39,266 bases of DNA from a virus: positions 1 through 39,266 of IMG/VR virus record IMGVR_UViG_3300025652_000183; one strand, given 5' to 3'. The notes beneath the pieces are model-generated. The model was not told the origin of the DNA and did no database searches. It was given only the letters and a program-made list of their open reading frames with translations. Shown here one piece after another: positions 20,130 through 28,351 of the stretch. Every line of letters starts with the position of its first letter. Positions within the stretch are counted from its first letter, which is position 1. The position numbers and the translations under genes are program-made.

Positions 20130-20993
20130 TTATCCTGTGAAAAAATAATCAACACCTTCATCGCCTTTTATTTCTTCAACTACTCGATCTACTTCTTCTC
20201 TTCCTTCAGATGAAATCATATCATAATTAATTGTAATGTTACCTGGAAGATTAAATGAGAAGGTTCCTAAGATTCTAGATAATTGAATTTTAGCTTGCCC
20301 TATAACATATCTTTGGAATGCCTCATCTTCAAATAAAGCACAATCAGAAATGGTAGAAAATATTTCAAATATAACAGCACCTTTAGGAAGTTCTCCTTGA
20401 AATCTAAATTTCTTTGTTAATCTATTAAACGTATATGATATTTGTGGTAAAAGAACTTGTCTTGCATTATCCATGAATAATGAATTAACAACATAGTACA
20501 TTAAATTCTCACTACCAATACCTGCGCCATAAACATCATCATAAATAAATTTATCAATAGAGAAATCTACATCGTCTGCATTAAAGCTCATACTACCGAA
20601 TCCACCATCTTCTCCACTGAATCCACCAATTTCAAATACATCATTAACTGAATAAACTCTTGAAGGCATTTTAACTATACCCCTAGGATTATCAATATTA
20701 GCTTTATTAGTTATAACTTGTTTATCTTGCCCAGTTCCATAAGGTACACCTTGTTTAAATGCTGGTACTTGTAGAGCCCCTGCCGGTAAAGCAATATACA
20801 TTTGCTCTACACTATCTTCATAAATTTTATAAAAATATTTTTTTGCTCTTTGTATAATATTATTTAATTCCTTCTTAGGAACTGTGAATGGGATTTGACA
20901 AGCGATAGTAAGATCATCATTAATTAATTTAATTAATTCATCTAAACACGCTGCATCCTCCGGATCATTACAATAAGTATTCTTATTAGCCAT
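20130..20993 (-). CDS. Conserved-looking virion protein (287 aa), unknown
   Basis: The 287-residue product starts MANKNTYCNDPEDAACLDEL and has a helix-rich N-terminus, a Gly-rich middle (GGFSGEDGGFGSMSFNADDV, about residues 123-142), a beta-rich core (PQISYTFNRLTKKFRFQGEL) and a helical C-terminal domain containing RYVIGQAKIQLSRILGTFSF. It ends with an acidic tail (EGVDYFFTG). I cannot assign it to a T4 gene. Its position between the amidoligase and gp25 suggests a baseplate, tail-completion or neck protein. The start is seven bases after the amidoligase stop, which suggests cotranscription with it. No Shine-Dalgarno is present (leader ACAAAGT). Confidence 0.6.
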   Translation of the reverse strand: MANKNTYCNDPEDAACLDELIKLINDDLTIACQIPFTVPKKELNNIIQRAKKYFYKIYEDSVEQMYIALPAGALQVPAFKQGVPYGTGQDKQVITNKANIDNPRGIVKMPSRVYSVNDVFEIGGFSGEDGGFGSMSFNADDVDFSIDKFIYDDVYGAGIGSENLMYYVVNSLFMDNARQVLLPQISYTFNRLTKKFRFQGELPKGAVIFEIFSTISDCALFEDEAFQRYVIGQAKIQLSRILGTFSFNLPGNITINYDMISSEGREEVDRVVEEIKGDEGVDYFFTG

Positions 20994-21000
20994 ACTTTGT

Positions 21001-22293
21001 TTATATTTTTTCTATTTCAATTATTTCAGTATTTTCAAACTTAGCCATTTTAGTTGCTCTACCTTTTCTAAAAATACCACCTTCCATTTCTCCACTGAAT
21101 ACACCTCTCACTCCAAATACATATGAATCTTTACACATTACATTTTTACTAACATAAGAATCTTCTATTTTAGAATCAGCAACATCACTAGCCCCAAAAA
21201 GATTACTTTCAAATAATGAAGAATTTATTATTTCAGAACTAAATATATCACAATTTAAAATATTACCTTGAACTTTGCAATCTACAATATCGATTCCTTT
21301 TATTTCAAAGCATCTCATTAATTCAGCATTCTTTAATTGTATTCTTCCAGTATCAGCATCATAATTAACCAAACCTTCGTTAAGCCCTGCTTTAGTTAAA
21401 AGATTAAATAACTCTTCTCTCATCTTAGGATAAAATGTTTCTACTATTTGGTCATAAGTTTTGAGATCAACCATTAATTGAATTTTAGGAAATTTCTTTT
21501 TAAATGTTTGATAATCTTTATAAGATTCTACAATACCACTATGCTTTTCTAAAATGCGATCTAATTTTTCAATGTCTTGTTGATTATAAATAGGATCAGT
21601 TAAAGTTTCATATAATGATAAAACAAAATGTTCTGTTAAATCCATTATGGTATTATACTTCTTTTCATAATCCTTTCCACCAAGATATCTAAATTCAATA
21701 TAATTCTTAGGTAACTTAGAAAAGTTTACACCGTAATACTTTTCGGATACAAACATGTAGTTCTTCCATGAAATTCTTTCAGGTGAAGGTTGAGTCATTC
21801 CACTTAAAGGAACAATAAATTTTATTGACTTAGCATAAACAGAATCTTTTCTGTTAGGAAATGCTTCATAAATTTTATCCTCATTAAAATTTAATACAAA
21901 TTTTCCAATATCTAATGATGATACATTTGTAGGTGTTCCTAATTTTTTTCCATCAAAGGCTACATTAACATGAATAGAGCATCGTTCATTAGTAGACCCA
22001 TTTTCACGGATCCATTTTAAAGTTTTTGCAATAATAAGTTTTGATTCAACAAACGGCATTGGTCCAGTGACCAATTCAATCATTCCAGTTCCACCAGAAT
22101 TATCGGGCTCTAATTTAAAAATCTCATCAGAAGGAGTAAAATCACTATGGGCCTTTTCCTCTATTCTTATTTGTTTATTTAAAACATTAGAAAGGCTTCT
22201 TTTAACCTCATCTAATCCTTCATTAGCAAAGAATTCAAATTCTAATCCAATCTTGGATGCATATATAGCATTTAGTTGTTCGTTAGTGTACAT
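21001..22293 (-). CDS. Putative amidoligase (glutamine-synthetase-like COOH-NH2 ligase) with C-terminal beta-solenoid-like region
   Basis: The 430-residue product carries motifs of the putative amidoligase family (Pfam Amidoligase_2 type): SKIGLEFEFF (residues 13-22, acidic Glu18/Glu20), KLEPDNSGGTGMIELVTGP (60-78, Glu73), CSIHVNVAF (105-113, His108) and NYIEFRYLGG (198-207, Glu200/Arg202). Known: this fold uses ATP to join a carboxylate and an amine; members are linked to peptide or protein modification and to gamma-glutamyl-type products. From about residue 318 the sequence changes to short repeats with regularly spaced small and hydrophobic residues (IVDCKVQGNILNCDIFSSEI), reminiscent of a pentapeptide-type or other right- or left-handed beta-solenoid. 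The gene has its own AATATATAA element 16 bases upstream and a weak AGGA before the ATG. It interrupts the baseplate genes. The substrate is unknown. Confidence 0.8.
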   Translation of the reverse strand: MYTNEQLNAIYASKIGLEFEFFANEGLDEVKRSLSNVLNKQIRIEEKAHSDFTPSDEIFKLEPDNSGGTGMIELVTGPMPFVESKLIIAKTLKWIRENGSTNERCSIHVNVAFDGKKLGTPTNVSSLDIGKFVLNFNEDKIYEAFPNRKDSVYAKSIKFIVPLSGMTQPSPERISWKNYMFVSEKYYGVNFSKLPKNYIEFRYLGGKDYEKKYNTIMDLTEHFVLSLYETLTDPIYNQQDIEKLDRILEKHSGIVESYKDYQTFKKKFPKIQLMVDLKTYDQIVETFYPKMREELFNLLTKAGLNEGLVNYDADTGRIQLKNAELMRCFEIKGIDIVDCKVQGNILNCDIFSSEIINSSLFESNLFGASDVADSKIEDSYVSKNVMCKDSYVFGVRGVFSGEMEGGIFRKGRATKMAKFENTEIIEIEKI

Positions 22294-22309
22294 GTAGTTC
22301 CTGATTTGT

Positions 22310-22318
22310 TTATATATT
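22310..22318 (-). promoter_or_regulatory. Candidate late promoter element AATATATAA (amidoligase)
   Basis: It lies 16 bases before the amidoligase ATG; the leader ACAAATCAGGAACTAC includes a weak AGGA. It suggests the amidoligase can be transcribed separately from S1. Confidence 0.5.
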
Positions 22319-22333
22319 CAAACCAGGAATAGG

Positions 22334-23476
22334 TTATGCTATGTTCATTGTAATCTTACGATCGCTAACATTCACACTACCAATTTTTACATTTATAGTA
22401 TCACCTTTAGATAAATCAGCACCTTTTAATTTTGATTTATGAATTAATCCACTGATTCCTTTTTCCAATTCAACAAATGCACCGTATGAAGTTATTTTAG
22501 TTACCTTACCTTCAGTGATCATCATAGGTTTATATTTCTCATCAACACCATCCCATAAATCAATCTTAGGTCCTAATTGGCTAAGTATAATTTTTCTATC
22601 TGATATAACTTCTTTAGCCCAGAATTTTATTTCATCACCAGGTTTAATATTTCTATCATCTAAAGCTTTTTGGAATTCCTCACTCAATTCAGCCTTAGGA
22701 ATTAATCCTGTTAGGCATTCATCAAATTCTGCAAATACACCAAACTTAGTAGTACCTGTTACAAAACCAGTTCTAGGTTCTTTTATAGTTTCATTTAATT
22801 TTTCAATTGTGCTTGGAATCATTGTTCTTAAATATTCTCTATGAGATACTACAATAGTATCCTTATCTTTAGAAAATGTAATTGGCATAACAACAATTTC
22901 TTTACCAACAATAGCATTAAAATCATGTAATTTATTTAGCCCTCCTAAAGAACCTGGCATAAAACATTTAATGCCTGCAACATCTACCCAATAACCTCCA
23001 TGAATTAATTCTTTAACTCTAGCAGTAAAGCCAACAGTAGCATTTCCAATTGCCTCTTTAATTTCTTTTAGTTTAACTTCTTTTATTGCGTCAGATATAG
23101 AAGCAATAACATCTCCAGTTTTTGGATTAGTTTTTATCTTAACATCAATCTCCATACCAACCTCTAGTTGTTCTACAATATAGTCAGGTTCTTTATCTAA
23201 AATACAGTAAGCAGTATATTTAGATTCAATATCAATAAGAGCTCTTTCTCCATCTTTAGACATAAATGAAATTTCGCCTCTTGTTATATAGCCTACACCA
23301 TCTTCTATGAGTTGAGTTTTCTTTGCCTGGTGATCTGTAATTCCATATAAAGATAACGCATCAGCAGCATATGCTTCATTACACATTAATTTTGTACCTT
23401 CAGGAACTTGGACTTTTACTTTTTTTGTATCAAATGGATCATCACTTAATTGAATTGTGATTTCTTGTTCTGTCAT
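22334..23476 (-). CDS. Phage-encoded ribosomal protein S1 homologue (four S1 domains)
   Basis: The 380-residue product contains repeated S1 (OB-fold) RNA-binding domains at about residues 57-130 (degenerate, with GYITRGEISFMSKDGERALI), 145-212 (GFTARVKELIHGGYWVDVAG, then FMPGSL), 234-301 (PRTGFVTGTTKFGVFAEFDE, then LTGLIPKAEL) and 320-379 (GKVTKITSYGAFVELEKGIS, then GLIHKSKL and SDRKITMNI). Tandem S1 domains with a separate acidic N-terminus match bacterial bS1, which is longer (about 550-600 residues, six domains). Known: bS1 recruits mRNA to the 30S subunit, and S1-type genes have been reported in viral genomes. An exonuclease or a helicase is unlikely because no other domain is present. 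The gene has its own AATATATAA element 28 bases upstream and lies between a spike-associated small gene and the amidoligase. Confidence 0.9.
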   Translation of the reverse strand: MTEQEITIQLSDDPFDTKKVKVQVPEGTKLMCNEAYAADALSLYGITDHQAKKTQLIEDGVGYITRGEISFMSKDGERALIDIESKYTAYCILDKEPDYIVEQLEVGMEIDVKIKTNPKTGDVIASISDAIKEVKLKEIKEAIGNATVGFTARVKELIHGGYWVDVAGIKCFMPGSLGGLNKLHDFNAIVGKEIVVMPITFSKDKDTIVVSHREYLRTMIPSTIEKLNETIKEPRTGFVTGTTKFGVFAEFDECLTGLIPKAELSEEFQKALDDRNIKPGDEIKFWAKEVISDRKIILSQLGPKIDLWDGVDEKYKPMMITEGKVTKITSYGAFVELEKGISGLIHKSKLKGADLSKGDTINVKIGSVNVSDRKITMNIA

Positions 23477-23504
23477 TATTTATTTTTTATGAGGTTATTA
23501 TAGA

Positions 23505-23513
23505 TTATATATT
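23505..23513 (-). promoter_or_regulatory. Candidate late promoter element AATATATAA (S1 homologue)
   Basis: It lies 28 bases before the S1-homologue ATG in a 95-base gap, one of the longest gaps in the window. The A-rich leader has no Shine-Dalgarno. Confidence 0.5.
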
Positions 23514-23571
23514 ACTCTTTATGTATCTGATATTAGTTATACATATAGGTTAGCAAATTGTTTAAGATTGT

Positions 23572-23850
23572 TTAAGTTATAACCCCCGGCCCAGTAGTTG
23601 CGCCAGTTTGAGCAGCAGGAGAACCTGCAGTTGCAACGGTGATTCCAGGTAGTACTGTTGCAGATTTTATATATGCAGTTATAGCTGGTCCAGCTACACC
23701 AGCAAATGCGGCAGCGCCTGCAGCAATTACAGCATCTTTACTATTATCTTGAGTTCCTTCTGCACCAGTTGAATATGCAGCCATAGCTTCCATTCCTGCT
23801 ACAAAAGCAGCATCCATTGCAGAGTTAATTACGGGTGGTACTAAAGGCAT
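23572..23850 (-). CDS. Small Ala/Gly/Thr-rich protein next to the spike gene (92 aa)
   Basis: The 92-residue product starts MPLVPPVINSAMDAAFVAGM. It is Ala-rich and probably helical in the first 65 residues and ends in a flexible tail, AGSPAAQTGATTGPGVIT. It directly follows the gp5-like spike gene and lies where many contractile tails encode a PAAR tip protein, but I see no PAAR-type histidine or cysteine zinc-binding pattern. It may therefore be an unrelated small tail or tip component. The weakly hydrophobic stretches are too Ala/Gly-rich to call a membrane segment with confidence. An AATATATAA element overlaps the stop of the spike gene, 23 bases before this ATG. Confidence 0.6.
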   Translation of the reverse strand: MPLVPPVINSAMDAAFVAGMEAMAAYSTGAEGTQDNSKDAVIAAGAAAFAGVAGPAITAYIKSATVLPGITVATAGSPAAQTGATTGPGVIT

Positions 23851-23873
23851 AATTTATTGTTTTAATTTATAGT

Positions 23874-23882
23874 TTATATATT
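23874..23882 (-). promoter_or_regulatory. Candidate late promoter element AATATATAA (92-aa gene)
   Basis: It overlaps the end of the spike gene and lies 23 bases before the ATG of the 92-residue gene. Confidence 0.45.
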
Positions 23883-24798
23883 AGTCAGTTGTATTCTTTG
23901 TACTTAATGCAGGATTTCCCGGTGACAACGGTGGGCTCACGGGAGCTCCTAAATTTCCAATATGAGTATGATTATTATAAAGATCATTAATAAACTGAGT
24001 ACCTTTAAGTACAGCATCAGTACCAGTCTCTCCTAAAATAATCTTAGGAGAATTGACGTGAGTTTTACCAGTAGCAGTTATAACAGCATCAACACAATTA
24101 ATAAGACAATTAGTATCGGCATTAATTACAGTATCAGCTCCACTATTAATTGTAAATTGAGCAGAGTGAGTAAATGTTATATTTCCATCATTAAGCATTA
24201 CTATAGAATCTCCGTTTGCATTTATTATTTCAACAGAGTTATCTGGCTTTACATTTACTGTAGTTGGACCTTCAGTAGTTGTATAATCCATCATTAGCCC
24301 TTTTTCTTCTGTAAAGAAAACTTTAATATGCTCACCTTCTCTTTCATTAGTTGCTTCAGATACACCATCCTCTAATGTACCGGTTAAACCAAATGCAGTA
24401 TCATAAATTAATACGTGAGAATTTTGATATGAAGGCTCTACTTCAGCTTTAGTTTCATCTGAAGGATAAATATTTTCATGATAAACTGGTTGATAAAAAT
24501 TTCCATTATCAAATGTTATTCTAACAATAGATCCTAATTTAGGAATTTCAAATTTACCACTACCAGTATTACTTCCACCATACATTAACTGATGCGGTCT
24601 AGACCAAGGTAAAGAAACGGTAGGAATCTTATATGCGCTCTCAGGATCTTCAGGATCTACGCGATCATCCATTTTTCCATATACTCTTATCTTACATCTC
24701 CCTTCAAAGATATCATCATTGCTATCCTCAACGATACCTACCCACTGTGTAGTTCTTAAATCGTCCGCATTAAAATTTGTTGGATTTGGTTTTCCCAT
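23881..24798 (-). CDS. Baseplate spike protein, gp5/VgrG-like, without lysozyme domain
   Basis: The 305-residue product opens with an OB-fold-like domain (residues about 15-115: TQWVGIVEDSNDDIFEGRCK, then IRVYGKMDD, SLPWSRP, and LGSIVRITFDNGNFYQPVYH). This is the usual N-terminal fold of gp5 and phage baseplate-V proteins. Residues of about 170-265 carry short alternating repeats (VNVKPDNSVEIINANGDSIV, FTINSGADTVINADTNCLIN) consistent with the triple-stranded beta-helix of a trimeric spike. The end has NNHTHIGNLGAPVSPP, a motif common at the end of such spike proteins. T4 gp5 (575 aa) has a lysozyme domain between OB and helix; none is visible here. The ATG overlaps the preceding stop (TAATG), so translation is probably coupled. 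Confidence 0.85.
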   Translation of the reverse strand: MGKPNPTNFNADDLRTTQWVGIVEDSNDDIFEGRCKIRVYGKMDDRVDPEDPESAYKIPTVSLPWSRPHQLMYGGSNTGSGKFEIPKLGSIVRITFDNGNFYQPVYHENIYPSDETKAEVEPSYQNSHVLIYDTAFGLTGTLEDGVSEATNEREGEHIKVFFTEEKGLMMDYTTTEGPTTVNVKPDNSVEIINANGDSIVMLNDGNITFTHSAQFTINSGADTVINADTNCLINCVDAVITATGKTHVNSPKIILGETGTDAVLKGTQFINDLYNNHTHIGNLGAPVSPPLSPGNPALSTKNTTD

Positions 24799-26282
24799 TA
24801 GTCAAATATATTATCGTTACTTATAGTAGAATTGCTTGGTGGACCTGAAGGACCAAATGCATTGATTGAACTTAATCCCTCTCCTACTGGCGCAGCAGGA
24901 TCAAATACTTGGTTGGCATCTAAGCTACCACCAGCTGGTCCAGCTGGATCAAATGCTTTAGTTGGATTAAATGGTGCAGGATCATTTGGTACACCTAATG
25001 GATTATCACCAATATTTCTAACGGCGCTGTCATTTCCAAATGTTTGCAAGCCACCATCATTTCCTTGTATAGCAGCACCTGCAGCAGCATTAATTAAAGC
25101 TTGTGGATTTGATATTGCACCAAGTAAACTATTTCTTAATCCAAATACATTTCCTAAAGTAATACCTTGTATTGCGCTTGACACAGTTCTCCCTACAGCA
25201 TTAACAGCACCAGCAGCTGCATTGGCTAATTGATCTTTTCCAAATTGTTTTAGCTTATCTTTAAATCCAGGATTAGTATTGGCAGGAATTTTACTTTCGT
25301 CTAGCTTATCATTATATCCAGAGAATTGTGAAACATTCTCCATTCCACCATAATTAAATTTCATTTGTGTAGTAGCAATTTCCCCACCCGTATTAGTTAC
25401 GCCTTCAAATACATTTCCACTGGCAGCAGGATCAAACATACACTCAGTAAATTTAAAACCAACCTGTGAAGTATTTTGATTTATAAGTTTTAATGCCTCA
25501 TCATCGTCTTTTTCTTTTCTAAAGACATTAAGCCAATTTCTTACTGTTTTAAATTTTCTAATTTCTTGTACGTAAATGTACACATCAAATCTTAATAAGT
25601 TTTTAGGAACAATAAATCTTTTATATCTTACATCATAAACAGCCATTTTATATAAACTAAACAATGCCGTAAGTTTTAAATCTAATGCTTCTAAACAACC
25701 TATAGTTATTCCTTCTTCTCCAGTAGTTCCAGTATAAGGATCAATCTCAAATTTTGTAGATTTATTCCAAGCTTCAATTAATCCATCAATTGTTTGCCAA
25801 TAATATGGTCGTGTTTTATTAATTTCCTGCAATCCTTGTATAAATGCTTTTAAGTATTCAACTCTATTACTTTCTCCAATTTTTGCTAAGTAAGCTACTG
25901 CTGAAGGTATTGAAGGATAATTATCATTTGATCTACCATCTCTCTGTGTAGGGCCTTGTGCTAGGCTAACTTGTAAATTTCCGGCAATATCAGCAGCAGG
26001 ATTTACTTCCGGTGCAGGAATGCCTTGATTACCTTCTACAGCACCTGCAAATAAAGGTGAAGTAATATCAAACATTAAACTAAAACCAAGAAAGGTAGGG
26101 TCATCTAGTGATGTTACTCCATTAGTACCTGAACCATAAGCAGTGGTAGCATTAGACACAAACCTTTTTGCAAAAGAGTAACTTTGTGGAAAACTCCCAC
26201 TTCCTAAATATGAACCAAATGGTCCAGCTAATTGAGCTAGTGCATCACTACCTGCGGGGTTTGCTAAATCTACTAAAGGCAT
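24798..26282 (-). CDS. Baseplate hub/tube-fold-like structural protein (494 aa)
   Basis: The 494-residue product starts MPLVDLANPAGSDALAQLAG. The middle part (about residues 175-330) looks like a tail-tube-type beta fold: KNLLRFDVYIYVQEIRKFKT, then VGFKFTECMFDPAASGN, then TTQMKFNYGGMENVSQFSGY. The C-terminal third is Ala/Gly/Asn/Pro-rich and low in complexity (for example FDPAGPAGGSLDANQVFDPA), which suggests a flexible tail. It lies between the gp27-like hub and gp5-like spike genes, so a role in the central hub or as a second tube-initiator/adaptor is likely. No exact T4 counterpart is clear. A degenerate AT-rich element (TAAATATAAA) lies 12 bases upstream. Confidence 0.6.
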   Translation of the reverse strand: MPLVDLANPAGSDALAQLAGPFGSYLGSGSFPQSYSFAKRFVSNATTAYGSGTNGVTSLDDPTFLGFSLMFDITSPLFAGAVEGNQGIPAPEVNPAADIAGNLQVSLAQGPTQRDGRSNDNYPSIPSAVAYLAKIGESNRVEYLKAFIQGLQEINKTRPYYWQTIDGLIEAWNKSTKFEIDPYTGTTGEEGITIGCLEALDLKLTALFSLYKMAVYDVRYKRFIVPKNLLRFDVYIYVQEIRKFKTVRNWLNVFRKEKDDDEALKLINQNTSQVGFKFTECMFDPAASGNVFEGVTNTGGEIATTQMKFNYGGMENVSQFSGYNDKLDESKIPANTNPGFKDKLKQFGKDQLANAAAGAVNAVGRTVSSAIQGITLGNVFGLRNSLLGAISNPQALINAAAGAAIQGNDGGLQTFGNDSAVRNIGDNPLGVPNDPAPFNPTKAFDPAGPAGGSLDANQVFDPAAPVGEGLSSINAFGPSGPPSNSTISNDNIFD

Positions 26283-26294
26283 ATCTTTCTTCTT

Positions 26295-26304
26295 TTTATA
26301 TTTA
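26295..26304 (-). promoter_or_regulatory. Degenerate promoter-like element TAAATATAAA (494-aa tube-fold-like gene)
   Basis: It lies 12 bases before the ATG and resembles the AATATATAA element with one change. In such AT-rich DNA a chance match is quite possible. Confidence 0.25.
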
Positions 26305-27789
26305 TTAGGTCGTAGGAGTGAACTCTCGACGCACTAATTCTAATTTCATTCTAATAGGACCTGGTTTAGTTAATAACCATTCAACTCCTTTAATAACATA
26401 AAATCCTGTTAAGTATTCATTTACAATACCCTGTTGAGACTTAGGATCATTTTCATCTGTACCTCCACTTCTTTGTTGAGGCTCTTCTTCTCCTTCTATT
26501 TCATCTTGTTGTGTGGCTAATAAAGTATTTGGTATTGCGCTTCCAAATTCTAAAATTTGACAATAAATTCTACTATATCTTACAAGAGCAGGATTTACAG
26601 TATCTAATTCAATTGTCATTCCCATTTTATTAATCTCTGTAAGATTCTGATAATTCTGAACCGTTGCATATGTAAATTCAGGATGCACATTATCACCTTG
26701 GGTACCTAAAAATTTATATTTAACTTGATCATTTCTAGGACCTTCTACTTCACCGTCTACTATTCTACCTTTTGTTGCAGGAATCATTCCTGGTGTATCA
26801 TTGGTAAGAGGGTCTACAAATTCACTAACCCATTCTTTTGCATTAAGATCCCAATATTGAGTATATCTTTTATAACCGTTTGCCTTACTAATTTCGCCAC
26901 TCTTGTTAACCATTTGGTGTTTAGAAATATATCTAGCACCTCCTTGAAGATTTAACATATTACTTAAATAATTAGGAATTCCATCAACTTGACCTTCTGT
27001 ACCTTCTGCACCCATAGTATCACCAGCATTTGTAGTAAAACTTTCACTAGCTTCAATTGCACCTTCTTGACTAAATAATCTATTAACATCAACCATAGTT
27101 AAGTAATAATATGGATCAATGTAACTAGTGAAAAATGTTTCATCACTTAAATAACTATTTGCTACAATATCCTGAATCCATGTTTCATAAGTATCATTAG
27201 GATTAGTCCAAGTCATAGTATCACTAGTTTCTTCTACATTAGATGCATAACCTAGTCCTAGTTTTTCTGAAATATTTAATAAAGCATCCCAGCTTGTAAC
27301 TTCTTCCTCATATTCAACATTCTCTGTAAATAAATTTGGAACAAACATTCTACCTATTACTAAAAATTCACTTGCAGATTTTCCACCTCCACCACCAATA
27401 GGCTTACAATCAACAACAGTAAAATCTATTCTTATCGGTTTAAATGTAGTCTCATCACCTTGTGATCTAATGTTAACTTGAATTAAGTCACCATCTTTAG
27501 GATAAAACCTAGCACTAAACATTCCATCTACATCAGCAAATTGAATTCGACAAGTAGGGTAAAATGCATTATTTTTTAAACAAAAATAATTTAGCCTATC
27601 CATTTGGACATCATATCCATTAATTCTGATAACAGGAACAACAGAGGAAAACTTAGAAGGTTTTTCTTTTAAAGTTGAATCATCAGAATTATCAGATCCA
27701 CTTTCAACATCTAAGATTTCTAAAGGATCTAATAATATGGCAGGTTCTATGACTGTTAATATATTTCTTTCAACAATACTTTCTGACAT
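26305..27789 (-). CDS. Baseplate hub protein, gp27-like
   Basis: The 494-residue product has an acidic N-terminal 50 residues, followed by beta-barrel-like segments: VPVIRINGYDVQMDRLNYFC, RIQFADVDGMFSARFYPKDG, and DLIQVNIRSQGDETTFKPIR. After a Gly5 loop (KPIGGGGGKSASEFLVIGRM) comes a helical domain with SWDALLNISEKLGLGYASN and WIQDIVANSYLSDETFFTSY, the pattern of gp27/gpD-like hub proteins. The C-terminal region (about 440-494) has TGFYVIKGVEWLLTKPGPIR. Known: gp27 trimers form the centre of the hub and adapt the sixfold tube to the threefold gp5 spike. The gp5-like gene is two genes downstream. The assignment is from domain pattern and neighbours, not from long sequence identity. Confidence 0.75.
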   Translation of the reverse strand: MSESIVERNILTVIEPAILLDPLEILDVESGSDNSDDSTLKEKPSKFSSVVPVIRINGYDVQMDRLNYFCLKNNAFYPTCRIQFADVDGMFSARFYPKDGDLIQVNIRSQGDETTFKPIRIDFTVVDCKPIGGGGGKSASEFLVIGRMFVPNLFTENVEYEEEVTSWDALLNISEKLGLGYASNVEETSDTMTWTNPNDTYETWIQDIVANSYLSDETFFTSYIDPYYYLTMVDVNRLFSQEGAIEASESFTTNAGDTMGAEGTEGQVDGIPNYLSNMLNLQGGARYISKHQMVNKSGEISKANGYKRYTQYWDLNAKEWVSEFVDPLTNDTPGMIPATKGRIVDGEVEGPRNDQVKYKFLGTQGDNVHPEFTYATVQNYQNLTEINKMGMTIELDTVNPALVRYSRIYCQILEFGSAIPNTLLATQQDEIEGEEEPQQRSGGTDENDPKSQQGIVNEYLTGFYVIKGVEWLLTKPGPIRMKLELVRREFTPTT

Positions 27790-27791
27790 AT

Positions 27792-28337
27792 CTATTGATT
27801 TATATTTGTACTATTTCTTGATGGTAAGTTTGCTCCTAGTTTAATTTTACCACCTTCGAATACTTTAGCAGCTTGTCCTTGCTGCAACATATTTGGTGGA
27901 ATTGGTGCCTTAACACCAGTCTTTTTTGTTTTAGCCTTTTGAATTAATCTCTGTATTCTGGATTGATCAATTTCACTCTGCCTTCCAGTATCTACATACT
28001 GAGCTAAACTTGCACTTGGTCTTGTTGCAGTCTTTGGTCTTGCATATACTAAGTTTTCATCTTTTAATTGCGGTATAGCTAATATGTCTCCTTCTTGGAT
28101 AACAAACGGATTAAAAATATTATTAATTACACATATAGCATCAACAAATTGTGTAGACCCAAAATATGTAGTTGATATTTTATCAATTCTACCAACCTGA
28201 TCTTGTGTAACATAATGTAATGCTTTAACACCTAACTCTCTTTTATATTTAAATGATGCAGCAGTTAAGTCATAATACTGTTCACCAGTTTTATCATCAG
28301 TTAATTTATTCTTTAATGTAAGAGATCTAATATTCAT
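27792..28337 (-). CDS. Baseplate wedge protein gp53-like, LysM domain
   Basis: The 181-residue product is similar in length to T4 gp53 (196 aa). The N-terminus is MNIRSLTLKNKLTDD. Residues of about 42-90 form a LysM-like unit (YVTQDQVGRIDKISTTYFGS, then VDAICVINNIFNPFVIQEGD, ILAIPQL). Known: gp53 is a LysM-bearing baseplate wedge protein that clamps the inner baseplate together with gp6 and gp25. The rest is basic and poor in predicted structure (IQRLIQKAKTKKTG). It starts 14 bases after the upstream stop and ends two bases before the hub ATG, so coupling with the hub gene is likely. Confidence 0.75.
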   Translation of the reverse strand: MNIRSLTLKNKLTDDKTGEQYYDLTAASFKYKRELGVKALHYVTQDQVGRIDKISTTYFGSTQFVDAICVINNIFNPFVIQEGDILAIPQLKDENLVYARPKTATRPSASLAQYVDTGRQSEIDQSRIQRLIQKAKTKKTGVKAPIPPNMLQQGQAAKVFEGGKIKLGANLPSRNSTNINQ

Positions 28338-28351
28338 ATTTAATTATTCTT

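Noticed and set aside
24832-25233. Plus-strand 133-residue open frame with a hydrophobic product
   Set aside because: It is antisense to the low-complexity Ala/Gly/Pro-rich C-terminus of the 494-residue gene and has no family-like features.
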